Below, piece by piece: positions 1 through 6,818 of a DNA stretch of 16,135 nucleotides. The stretch lies in the NCBI GenBank assembly GCA_021734725.1, contig JAIPIM010000047.1, positions 1 to 16,135 of the forward strand. The letters are read 5' to 3'. The notes beneath the pieces are model-generated. The model did no database searches and had not been told where the DNA came from. It saw only the letters and a list, made by a program, of their open reading frames with translations. Origin of the DNA: Minisyncoccota bacterium. GTDB lineage: Bacteria > Verrucomicrobiota > Lentisphaeria > Oligosphaerales > MVZH01. Both the position numbers and the translations under genes were made by a program. Numbering within the stretch: the first letter of the stretch is position 1; each line of letters begins with the position of its first letter.

Positions 1-1569
1 CTGATTTTCGACGGGTATTGCTATGTCCAGGAATACCACCGGCACGGTTTTGTCCCCGTGCAGGAGTGTGATTTCCACGGTGTTCATGCCGTCCTTACTG
101 AGGTCTGCCGGGACGGTCCAGGCGCGGTGTTGCTCGGGGGTGCCCAGCAGTGGCGGATAAGGGGTCCCGTAGGGTTCCGAACGATCCGGGTTTTCGGCCA
201 GTTCGACACCGTTGAAGACCGCGCGCCAACGGCTGTTGCCGAGGTCTTCGGTGGACTGGATGCGCAGGCGGCCGTTGTGTTTCCAGCCTCCTGAGGGTGG
301 CGCCATACGCAGTTCGAAGGCTTCGGGCGCGCCGACTGCAATGGTCCTGGGCAGCGGGAGACCCAGCCCATGGGGGCATTCCCATGGTTTGCCGAGGAAA
401 TAATGCTGCGGCTGTTGCGCCAGCCAATCCGGATCATTCATGTGTTCGAAGACCTCAAACGGCGGTTCATTGAATGGCCCGCGTGCTTCGCCGCCGTGCG
501 ACCGGTAATAGACGAAATTGAAGACACTGATCCCGTCCAGCCCGTTGGCGTACGCCAGGTGCGCCGTGGTCTCGAACTGATGTCGTGTGGTGCGGCGGAA
601 GGTGAAATTATCGTGCTCACCGCTGGTGGCTACCGGTCCGGCAGATGTGCACTGGGTCATCTCCAGGACCATCGACGTGTCCGGAACCAGTTGGCGCAGT
701 TCGGCGTAATCGCCATCCTGTTCGGTGAAAAAGTGGTACGAAAGGTTGACTATTTCGACTCCGGCATCAACCCACTTGGGCAGATCGATTCCGAGCCCGT
801 CATGAGCGCACTGATGTGCGGGGATCCGTACGCAGAGCCAGCGATGGCGACCGTTGCGGGCGGTGCGATCCAGCACTTCGCGTACGCGGCCGATGAACGC
901 CGTCATGATCTTAACCCGCTCGTTGGGCGTTGTCCTCTCCGGGTCGAAGAAGTGGGGGAAGCGCATGAAGTCAAGCTCGAAGCCGTCGATGTCGTAGTTC
1001 TCGCATTGTTCCTCGATCATGGCGAACATGTGGTCGCGTACGGCGTCGCGAGACCAGTCCAACGTGCGCTGCAGCCAATCGTTCAGGTTGGTGCCGAGTC
1101 GGCAGTCCAGGTTGTCGACGTAGAACCGGCTGATGGCGTGGGTTCCCAGGAGGTTGCCCTTGTCGTGCACGTGGTTGACGAAGTGTACATCGTTCAGGCG
1201 CAGCGAAACAAACGGCGCCTGCCCGGTTTTGCGGCAGCGGTTAATGAAAACGGTCAGTAGATCGCCGCCGTCGAGCAGGTACTGGTGCACACTGTCCGCG
1301 CCCTTCGGGTTGGTCATTGGGTCGACGCCGAAATGCTGCCGCCACCATCGCAGGTGCTCTTCGATCGGGTAGACCTTGCTTTGGTACCATGGCACCTGTC
1401 CGTGCGCCAGCTGGATAAAATGGGCGTCGACGCCCGTCTCCGCTACTTCGTCAACCGTCGCCTCGAGCATTTCGGGCCGGAAGGGTTCGCCTTTGGCGTG
1501 GTACGGACTGGTGCAGGTCAGGATGTTCGTGGTGTCGTTGCTGAACAGGACTTTGTAAGGCGCTTTCAT
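1..1569 (-). CDS. Putative TIM-barrel glycoside-hydrolase-like protein, C-terminus cut by window edge
   Basis: The frame is open for 523 codons from the ATG at 1569 to the window edge with no stop, so the C-terminus is missing. The N-terminus has no signal peptide, which suggests a cytoplasmic protein. The first ~390 residues read as an alternating alpha/beta barrel. Residues 193-203 carry DIDGFELDFMR, followed by FP. This resembles the DG-x-x-LD-(Y/F)-x-R-(Y/F)-P strand of the glycosyl-hydrolase-like families (GHL/DUF187 type), where acidic residues sit at the strand end; E198 and D200 are the candidates. From about residue 395 the sequence becomes beta-rich and looks like a C-terminal sandwich. 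An AGGAG-type site lies ~11 nt upstream of the ATG. It is the last visible gene of the long operon, 59 nt after the GH32-like gene. The family is inferred from the motif only, and the substrate is unknown. Confidence 0.75.
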   Translation of the reverse strand, partial: MKAPYKVLFSNDTTNILTCTSPYHAKGEPFRPEMLEATVDEVAETGVDAHFIQLAHGQVPWYQSKVYPIEEHLRWWRQHFGVDPMTNPKGADSVHQYLLDGGDLLTVFINRCRKTGQAPFVSLRLNDVHFVNHVHDKGNLLGTHAISRFYVDNLDCRLGTNLNDWLQRTLDWSRDAVRDHMFAMIEEQCENYDIDGFELDFMRFPHFFDPERTTPNERVKIMTAFIGRVREVLDRTARNGRHRWLCVRIPAHQCAHDGLGIDLPKWVDAGVEIVNLSYHFFTEQDGDYAELRQLVPDTSMVLEMTQCTSAGPVATSGEHDNFTFRRTTRHQFETTAHLAYANGLDGISVFNFVYYRSHGGEARGPFNEPPFEVFEHMNDPDWLAQQPQHYFLGKPWECPHGLGLPLPRTIAVGAPEAFELRMAPPSGGWKHNGRLRIQSTEDLGNSRWRAVFNGVELAENPDRSEPYGTPYPPLLGTPEQHRAWTVPADLSKDGMNTVEITLLHGDKTVPVVFLDIAIPVENQ

Positions 1570-1628
1570 GCCGGCTTGTCTCCTGCCTAAAACGGTTTTT
1601 GTCAGCTATGATCTCTTCATTATCCTTT

Positions 1629-3035
1629 TTAAAATCCCGGCCTCGGCTGCGGTCGAACGCCGTCCTCCTCGTAGCGCCAGACCTGGCCGGCAACAAGCGG
1701 CAGGAAATCGCCGCGGATGGCATAGAGTCGTCCGTTGTTAAGCTGGATTTCAATACGCAGACAGCAGTTCTTCAGTTCATTCATACACCGATCTTCCCGC
1801 CATTGCGGCATCCACTTATACGCATCTTCGCTACATGGTATGCAGTCTGCAAAGACGAAGCCCTCGATAGGGGTGCCGTCGGGCTGTGTTATCTGTACAC
1901 GCGCTTCTCCGTCCGGACAGGCAACATTGATTTCCAGTTCGCCGCCTTCCCAGAACACCGACCGGGTACCAACCAGGCCAACACCGGCGCGGCTTTCGAG
2001 GTAGACCCAACCATCGCGGCGCAGCCGATAGGCCGCGATACTACCGGACCCTTGGGGGATGCGTCCATGCTGACAGGTGCAGGCAGAAGCGTACAGATCG
2101 ATGTCCCCGTCCTCCGCGATTACGCAGCTGGACGGATAGACCGCACCGGCGTCAGGGTCGCCAGGCGCACCGTTCGGGATAAAGGGATCCCGCAATGTCC
2201 GCTGCCAGTGCCAACCGTTCAGACTGTACGCCAGCTGACAGTCCACATGGCCATCCATGAATTTGTGTGGACTACTTCCCGGTATATATGGCACACAGTG
2301 AAACAGCCAGAGAAGGCCAATATAATAGCCGTAATAGGGAATGACCGGCATACCGTAGGGCTCGGTCAATGGTTCGTCCAGAGCGTCGGCCTGCATAACC
2401 AATTCGGGTTCTGTGAAATACTCCCAATCCTTTGTTTCAAAGATCGAGATGCGCCGATCCGACCAGTCAGCACGCGTCGTGATACAATAGCTTCTGCGCA
2501 CGTCGTTCCAGAAAACGTGCACCCCGGGATCCGGCCCCCTGCGCTGCCACTCAACCCCCTCTTTGCGAGTCCAGTGAAGCCCGTCCGGTGACACCCACAG
2601 ACGCGATTCGAGGAAGTTCTTGGATGTATGAAAAACCACGAGGCCCTTGATGCGCTCCTCCGCGGGAGCGTAAGGGTCGACATAACAGGCGGGCCACTCA
2701 CCGAACTCCTTGAGCGGCAAGACCTGATTCATCGCCTGTCTGTCCGGCAGATCAATGTCCGCAACGGTATCGCGACGTCGCCAATGCATACGGTCATTGC
2801 TTTCCGCCAGCAGGGCGACCCGTTTATGCGAGGAACCCGGAGGTGGAAACCCCAGGTAGGTCATGCGCCACGTACCGCTGTCGGCGTCAAAGAACACACT
2901 GGGATAGGCCCATTGTGTCTCATATTCGGGATCGCGAAATACGGATTCTTCGAGCCGTACGGGGTTCCCTATGCGGCGCTTCATATTGTCGCGCTGGCTC
3001 AGGCGCTGGTCATCGAAAAACAGAATTGTCTGCAT
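1629..3035 (-). CDS. GH32/GH43-like five-bladed beta-propeller protein
   Basis: 468 residues, ATG start with AGGA about 9 nt upstream; stop TAA at 1629. There is no signal peptide. The repeated S-x-(D/N)-G-x-H-W blade signature appears three times (near residues 79-85, 149-155 and 271-277). An early AYPSVFFD-x-x-SGTWRM stretch (43-58) is also typical of the propeller fold shared by GH32, GH43, GH62 and GH130 enzymes. From about residue 350 a C-terminal sandwich module follows (G-x-x-L-x-I-N ... DGTPIEGF), the arrangement seen in GH32-like proteins. By analogy it would cleave or bind a glycoside. The catalytic acidic triad could not be assigned with certainty, so it may be a non-hydrolytic relative. 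It lies 43 nt downstream of the EamA transporter gene in the same operon. Confidence 0.72.
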   Translation of the reverse strand: MQTILFFDDQRLSQRDNMKRRIGNPVRLEESVFRDPEYETQWAYPSVFFDADSGTWRMTYLGFPPPGSSHKRVALLAESNDRMHWRRRDTVADIDLPDRQAMNQVLPLKEFGEWPACYVDPYAPAEERIKGLVVFHTSKNFLESRLWVSPDGLHWTRKEGVEWQRRGPDPGVHVFWNDVRRSYCITTRADWSDRRISIFETKDWEYFTEPELVMQADALDEPLTEPYGMPVIPYYGYYIGLLWLFHCVPYIPGSSPHKFMDGHVDCQLAYSLNGWHWQRTLRDPFIPNGAPGDPDAGAVYPSSCVIAEDGDIDLYASACTCQHGRIPQGSGSIAAYRLRRDGWVYLESRAGVGLVGTRSVFWEGGELEINVACPDGEARVQITQPDGTPIEGFVFADCIPCSEDAYKWMPQWREDRCMNELKNCCLRIEIQLNNGRLYAIRGDFLPLVAGQVWRYEEDGVRPQPRPGF

Positions 3036-3078
3036 ATGCTTGTTCCTTCCCGGCTTTCCGGTTCACGACAGCGCATAC

Positions 3079-4008
3079 TTATGTTGCTTCGACTGCTTTG
3101 CTCACGGTCATTCGCGCAGTGGTATTGGCAAGAATCAGACCGGTGACAATCAACCCGCCACCCATCACTTGGAATGCCCCCATTGTCTCCCCCATAATCA
3201 GCCACCCCGCAGCACAGCCGATCAGGGGGACCGCATTGATAAAGAGGGAGGCCTTCGCGCGTCCAACCTCATGGATGCCTTTGAGAAAAATCAGGTTCGG
3301 CAGCATGAGTGCGAAAATGGCACCATAGAGCAGGATCAGCCATCCCTTGATCTGCAGTTGCTGATAGAGCCCCAATGTTTGCTCCGGCACCGACCAGACC
3401 AGCGTCACCAGCGCCCCTACCCCAAGAACCCAGGTAATCACCACCCAAATTCCCAGTTTGGCGATGAGCGAGCGGCTCCAAATGACATATAAGGCAAGCA
3501 AGATAATGGCGACTACCACCAACCCGTCGCCCAGCGCGGTCTGCCCCGCAAACCCGGTGCCATTGCCGGTGACCACGGCAGCCATGCCCGCAAATGCGAG
3601 AATTGAACCAAACCATTGTCGCGGCCTCAGCCGTTCGACTCCAAACAGCGCGGACAGGGTTGCCACCAAAAGTGGTGTGCATCCGTAGATAAGTGCGGCG
3701 CTGGCCGTTGCCGTACGCATGATGCCCGAGGAGAAAGCCACCTGCATAAAGCCTTGCCCAATGAGTCCCAGGACCGTCAGTTTTACGGCATCCCGCCAAT
3801 TTATGTGACGCCAGCGGCCAGTGTGCCAGGTTACAAAGGCAAAAAGAGCTGTTCCCAGAAGATAGCGATCGGCAGTGAACACGGAAATGGGCATGGCCTG
3901 TCCGCCCAGCTTAATGGCAATAAACACCAGTCCCCACATGAGGGCCATACAGCAAAGCAGAACATACGTCAGAACGTGATGATTATGATTGGCCGTGTCG
4001 TTCAGCAC
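3079..4008 (-). CDS. DMT-family transporter, two EamA domains
   Basis: 309 residues, strongly hydrophobic, with about ten predicted membrane segments in two halves (roughly 13-150 and 160-297). This is the usual length and layout of EamA/drug-metabolite transporters. Features of the family include the N-terminal MALMWGLVFIAIK segment (21-33) and, in the second half, the EVGRAKASL ... MGETMGAFQ pattern (247-280). The start is GTG, overlapping the TGA of the upstream oxidoreductase by 7 nt (GTGCTGA). An AGGGGAG site (4012-4018) lies just upstream, so translational coupling is likely. In the inner membrane it would move a small metabolite, either importing the operon's substrate or exporting a product; direction cannot be read from the sequence. 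It is the only visible transporter of the catabolic operon. Confidence 0.9.
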   Translation of the reverse strand: MLNDTANHNHHVLTYVLLCCMALMWGLVFIAIKLGGQAMPISVFTADRYLLGTALFAFVTWHTGRWRHINWRDAVKLTVLGLIGQGFMQVAFSSGIMRTATASAALIYGCTPLLVATLSALFGVERLRPRQWFGSILAFAGMAAVVTGNGTGFAGQTALGDGLVVVAIILLALYVIWSRSLIAKLGIWVVITWVLGVGALVTLVWSVPEQTLGLYQQLQIKGWLILLYGAIFALMLPNLIFLKGIHEVGRAKASLFINAVPLIGCAAGWLIMGETMGAFQVMGGGLIVTGLILANTTARMTVSKAVEAT

Positions 4009-5447
4009 AGGCTCCCCTGATTTTGCAGATGCTCCCGCAAAAGCCGGGTATCCAGGTCGCGCGGATTCACGTTGTTACCAATCGCCAATGCCGCGGCAGC
4101 GCCGGCAGCTTCCCCGGTAATCATGCACTGCACGGTTGGGCGAATACACCCGAACGCCTCGTGGGTAGCAGAAATGCAGCGACCGGCGGTCAGCAGGTTA
4201 GGGATCCCCTTGACCGTGAGACAACAGAATGGAATCTGGAAAAACCAGCGCCGCGGATACGCTGTTTCAGGATCGTCCAACCATTCCGGGCGTGGTGTCG
4301 TATCGATCGGGTGGGCACCGAAACCAATGCAGTCCGTGAACTGACGCTGATTAAAAATGTCCTCGATATTCAAGATATAATCGCCCTGAATATGCCGTGT
4401 TTCACGGACCCCCATTTCCGGCTGATCCTGCAGGTATGCCTGTTCGAAGCCGGGGGTGGCCCAAAGCGACTTCATCCATCGCTCGAGCATTGCCCCCATG
4501 GTGACCTCCGCCCGAGTGAGGCTTTCTACGTTGATCCCGTCGCCCGTGACGGAGGGGCAGCAGATCATCACTTCTCCAGGATTCGGCGAGTTGTAGACCT
4601 GCATCCACGGTACAGCCTGACCTCGAATAACAAACGTAGACATGGCACCGCTGGCAAATTCAGACTCGGCTTCTTCCAGTGAGTAACGGGCAAAAAGCTG
4701 CTTGTCAAAATGTTCCGGGTGCTCCTTGAACCAGGCAAAGGTCCGATGCAGATCGACATTGCCAAGCTTAAAAATGACCCCCATGGCCATCATTTCTCCG
4801 GTTTTTGCCGCAGCGGCACAGATATCGTCAGCAGTTACCCCGACCGTGTACGGCGCATCGGCGCGCACCGCCAAATCACCATCGCCGGTCGCGTCGATGA
4901 ACTGGCGGGCCGGAATAATCTGGCGCCCCGACTTCGATTCCAGCGCGACCCCCACAACCTGGCCGTCCTCCTGGATCACGTCGACGAGCAGCGAATGCAG
5001 CCGTAAGCCGACGTTTGCTTCATCCATCATCGTCAACAGCAGCCGCTTAAAATCGGCGACATTGGTGAAAACGTATTTGCCGGCGCGGTCGTAGGTGCCG
5101 ACCGCCGACCCTGCTTGGATCAGTCGGTCCGTGATCTCTTTGGCCAGTCCTCCGGCGATTTGCACTTCCTCCGGCTCGTCCTTCAGTATCTGGAGATCCT
5201 TAGCATGCTCTCGCGGCTGGCCCGAGAACTTCATGTACATGGTTAATCCGGCGTTGCCGCGAGTCATCATACCCCCGAGACTGCCGGAAGCCTCGACCAG
5301 TATTGTTCTCGCGCCGGCGCGCGCGGCGGCCAGCGCCGCTGTCACTCCGGCGGTGCCGCCACCGGCTACCACTACATCAACCGGCGACAACACTTCGGCC
5401 TGAACTTCCGTCACGTACTTCTGCCCGGGCTGCAATTTATCGGTCAT
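4002..5447 (-). CDS. FAD-dependent oxidoreductase 2 (FAD_oxidored, PF12831 type)
   Basis: 481 residues from the ATG at 5447. This start was chosen over an in-frame ATG at 5546 because GGAG lies 8 nt upstream (5456-5459) and the extra 33 residues look non-protein-like. The dinucleotide-binding motif VVVAGGGTAG (25-34) is followed by an acidic ribose-binding residue, E52, in ILVEASGSLGG. Further along come the second FAD motif DATGDGDLA and a C-terminal LLTAGRCIS ... GEAAGAAAALA flavin-closing segment. PF12831 members are common in PVC genomes and are usually of unknown substrate. A role in oxidising a sugar or related alcohol is inferred from the neighbours. No signal peptide. It is a paralogue of the gene at 9251-10663. 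Its stop overlaps the EamA start, and the 160-nt gap upstream holds an inverted repeat. Confidence 0.88.
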   Translation of the reverse strand: MTDKLQPGQKYVTEVQAEVLSPVDVVVAGGGTAGVTAALAAARAGARTILVEASGSLGGMMTRGNAGLTMYMKFSGQPREHAKDLQILKDEPEEVQIAGGLAKEITDRLIQAGSAVGTYDRAGKYVFTNVADFKRLLLTMMDEANVGLRLHSLLVDVIQEDGQVVGVALESKSGRQIIPARQFIDATGDGDLAVRADAPYTVGVTADDICAAAAKTGEMMAMGVIFKLGNVDLHRTFAWFKEHPEHFDKQLFARYSLEEAESEFASGAMSTFVIRGQAVPWMQVYNSPNPGEVMICCPSVTGDGINVESLTRAEVTMGAMLERWMKSLWATPGFEQAYLQDQPEMGVRETRHIQGDYILNIEDIFNQRQFTDCIGFGAHPIDTTPRPEWLDDPETAYPRRWFFQIPFCCLTVKGIPNLLTAGRCISATHEAFGCIRPTVQCMITGEAAGAAAALAIGNNVNPRDLDTRLLREHLQNQGSLC

Positions 5448-5455
5448 TGGCAATT

Positions 5456-5459
5456 CTCC
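5456..5459 (-). promoter_or_regulatory. Ribosome binding site fixing the start of FAD oxidoreductase 2
   Basis: Read on the minus strand this is GGAG, 8 nt before the ATG at 5447. The alternative upstream ATG at 5546 has no purine-rich site, so this element decides the start. Confidence 0.7.
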
Positions 5460-5551
5460 ACGCTTGTTGGCAGCGACCAGAGGTCCGTGAGGACGGCCCA
5501 CACCATAGGCCGAGCTCGCAATCCTCCGCGCGTCCTGATGCACCATTTTGT

Positions 5552-5570
5552 ATTGTTTTGCTCAAACAAT
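5552..5570. promoter_or_regulatory. Perfect inverted repeat, candidate internal operator
   Basis: ATTGTTT and AAACAAT form 7-bp perfect arms around a 5-nt centre (TGCTC). It lies in the longest intergenic gap of the operon (5448-5607, 160 nt), 105 nt upstream of the FAD oxidoreductase 2 start. The local AT-richness and position fit a repressor or activator site for an internal promoter. The rest of the gap shows no gene and no clear terminator. It does not resemble the palindrome in front of the GntR gene, so if functional it would bind a different protein. Confidence 0.35.
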
Positions 5571-5607
5571 GCTTGCGGCAAGGAACTCTGAACCTGCTTG
5601 CTTAGGT

Positions 5608-6792
5608 CTAGCCAACCTCGCCGTCTTCAAACCGCACCACATACTGTTTAATCGCGGCCGTTTCGTGGTTGCCATGGTACGAAACGATTATGATCTCGCC
5701 GTTCCTGCGCATGCGCAGGTCGCCGTAACCCGCGTCGTCCGTGTCCTCGTCGAGATGCAGGGGCGCGCTCCAGCTCGCGCCTTTGTCGGTCGATACCCAG
5801 AGTCCGATGTTGCGCACGTTCGGGGGTTGTGAAACCTGGATCACGCCCGTTCCCAGCAGGATGTCATCGTTCCACCACTCCGGGATGTCTTGCGCACCGC
5901 TCATGTGGCGCAGGTGCTTGAGCGTATAGATCCGCGGGCGTTTCCACGAGAGGACCTTGTCGTCGGCCTGTTCGAGCGGGCTCCAAGTACGGCCCATGTC
6001 GTGGCTGCGTGTAAGCCACGGGCGTGCACACCCCTGTAGTGTGCCGCGTGTGACGGCCACGATCTCGGTCGGCCCAACGCGCTCGATACCGGTTTCGCAG
6101 TCGAGGGTGCGGTCCCAATTGACGTCGGGGTCGATGTAATTCACAAACTGCCACGTGCGGCCATTATCGGGCGACTTGAACAGACCGGCAATGGCCTTGT
6201 GGAACGAGCCTTCGCGGCGATCCTTGTCGCGCATGCGCGAAGCGGCGTAAATCGTGTCGCCATCGACGAACGAGTCCTGCGTCAAGTCCATATGGTCGGG
6301 CGACTGGCTTTCCGGCAAGTTCTCGAATATAACCTTGCGCCAGGCGTCCCACGTGCGGCCGTTGTCGGCCGAGACGGTAATCCAGGCGCAGCCGTCCCCC
6401 ACGATAGGCTGACCTTTTCCCAAGCCGCTCAGGTCCTCTTTCATGGCCGTGACGACCAGCTCGCCGCTGGGAGCTAGGTAGACGTAGGGCTCGACCGGAT
6501 CATACGGCGAGCCGGGAGGGGACGGGCGGCTGGGCAACCCCTTCACCGGGGTGCCGTCCAGGCACGTATTTTTCCCCGACCATGTCCGCCCCTCATCGGC
6601 AGAAAACATGACTTCGATGTGTCCCTGCGGATCCTTCCAATGGTGCTTCGAGCGGATGTAGATCATCACCCAGGTACCGTCCTCCAGTATCTGGAGGGAG
6701 GGTCGCCCAAAGTATGATCCGTTCGGCTCGCAGATGGTGCGGACGTCCGCAATGGTCATTTCCTGGGGTGAAGGTATATCGGTATTGTTCAT
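5608..6792 (-). CDS. Sialidase-fold (BNR/Asp-box) protein
   Basis: 394 residues from the ATG at 6792, chosen because AAGGAG sits 6 nt upstream; an upstream in-frame ATG at 6879 would overlap the preceding gene. Five Asp-boxes (S-x-D-x-G-x-(T/S)-W) are visible at residues 64-71, 141-148, 207-214, 263-270 and 334-341. This is the hallmark of the six-bladed sialidase propeller. R30 in YFGRPSLQ occupies a place like the first arginine of the sialidase triad; the other two arginines could not be assigned. No signal peptide is visible, unlike most secreted sialidases, so it probably acts in the cytoplasm. The wider superfamily includes sialidases and other glycoside-active or binding proteins, so sialic acid should not be assumed as the substrate. 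It follows the DUF3604 gene by 26 nt. Confidence 0.88.
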   Translation of the reverse strand: MNNTDIPSPQEMTIADVRTICEPNGSYFGRPSLQILEDGTWVMIYIRSKHHWKDPQGHIEVMFSADEGRTWSGKNTCLDGTPVKGLPSRPSPPGSPYDPVEPYVYLAPSGELVVTAMKEDLSGLGKGQPIVGDGCAWITVSADNGRTWDAWRKVIFENLPESQSPDHMDLTQDSFVDGDTIYAASRMRDKDRREGSFHKAIAGLFKSPDNGRTWQFVNYIDPDVNWDRTLDCETGIERVGPTEIVAVTRGTLQGCARPWLTRSHDMGRTWSPLEQADDKVLSWKRPRIYTLKHLRHMSGAQDIPEWWNDDILLGTGVIQVSQPPNVRNIGLWVSTDKGASWSAPLHLDEDTDDAGYGDLRMRRNGEIIIVSYHGNHETAAIKQYVVRFEDGEVG

Positions 6793-6798
6793 GTCGGT

Positions 6799-6804
6799 CT
6801 CCTT
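6799..6804 (-). promoter_or_regulatory. Strong ribosome binding site of the Asp-box gene
   Basis: Read on the minus strand this is AAGGAG preceded by an A-rich run, 6 nt before the ATG at 6792. It lies in the 26-nt gap after the DUF3604 stop and rules out the longer start at 6879. Confidence 0.75.
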
Positions 6805-6818
6805 TTTTGACACTACCC

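Noticed and set aside
370..1260. A plus-strand open frame of 296 codons opposite the TIM-barrel gene
   Set aside because: The minus strand is open for 523 codons with a recognisable motif and a proper start; the plus frame is a shadow.
1599..2591. A plus-strand open frame of 330 codons opposite the GH32-like gene
   Set aside because: The minus-strand protein has repeated propeller signatures; the plus frame has none and crosses the gene boundary.
5448..5546. Longer N-terminus for FAD oxidoreductase 2 starting at 5546
   Set aside because: No ribosome site precedes that ATG, the added residues are not family-like, and GGAG precedes the ATG at 5447.
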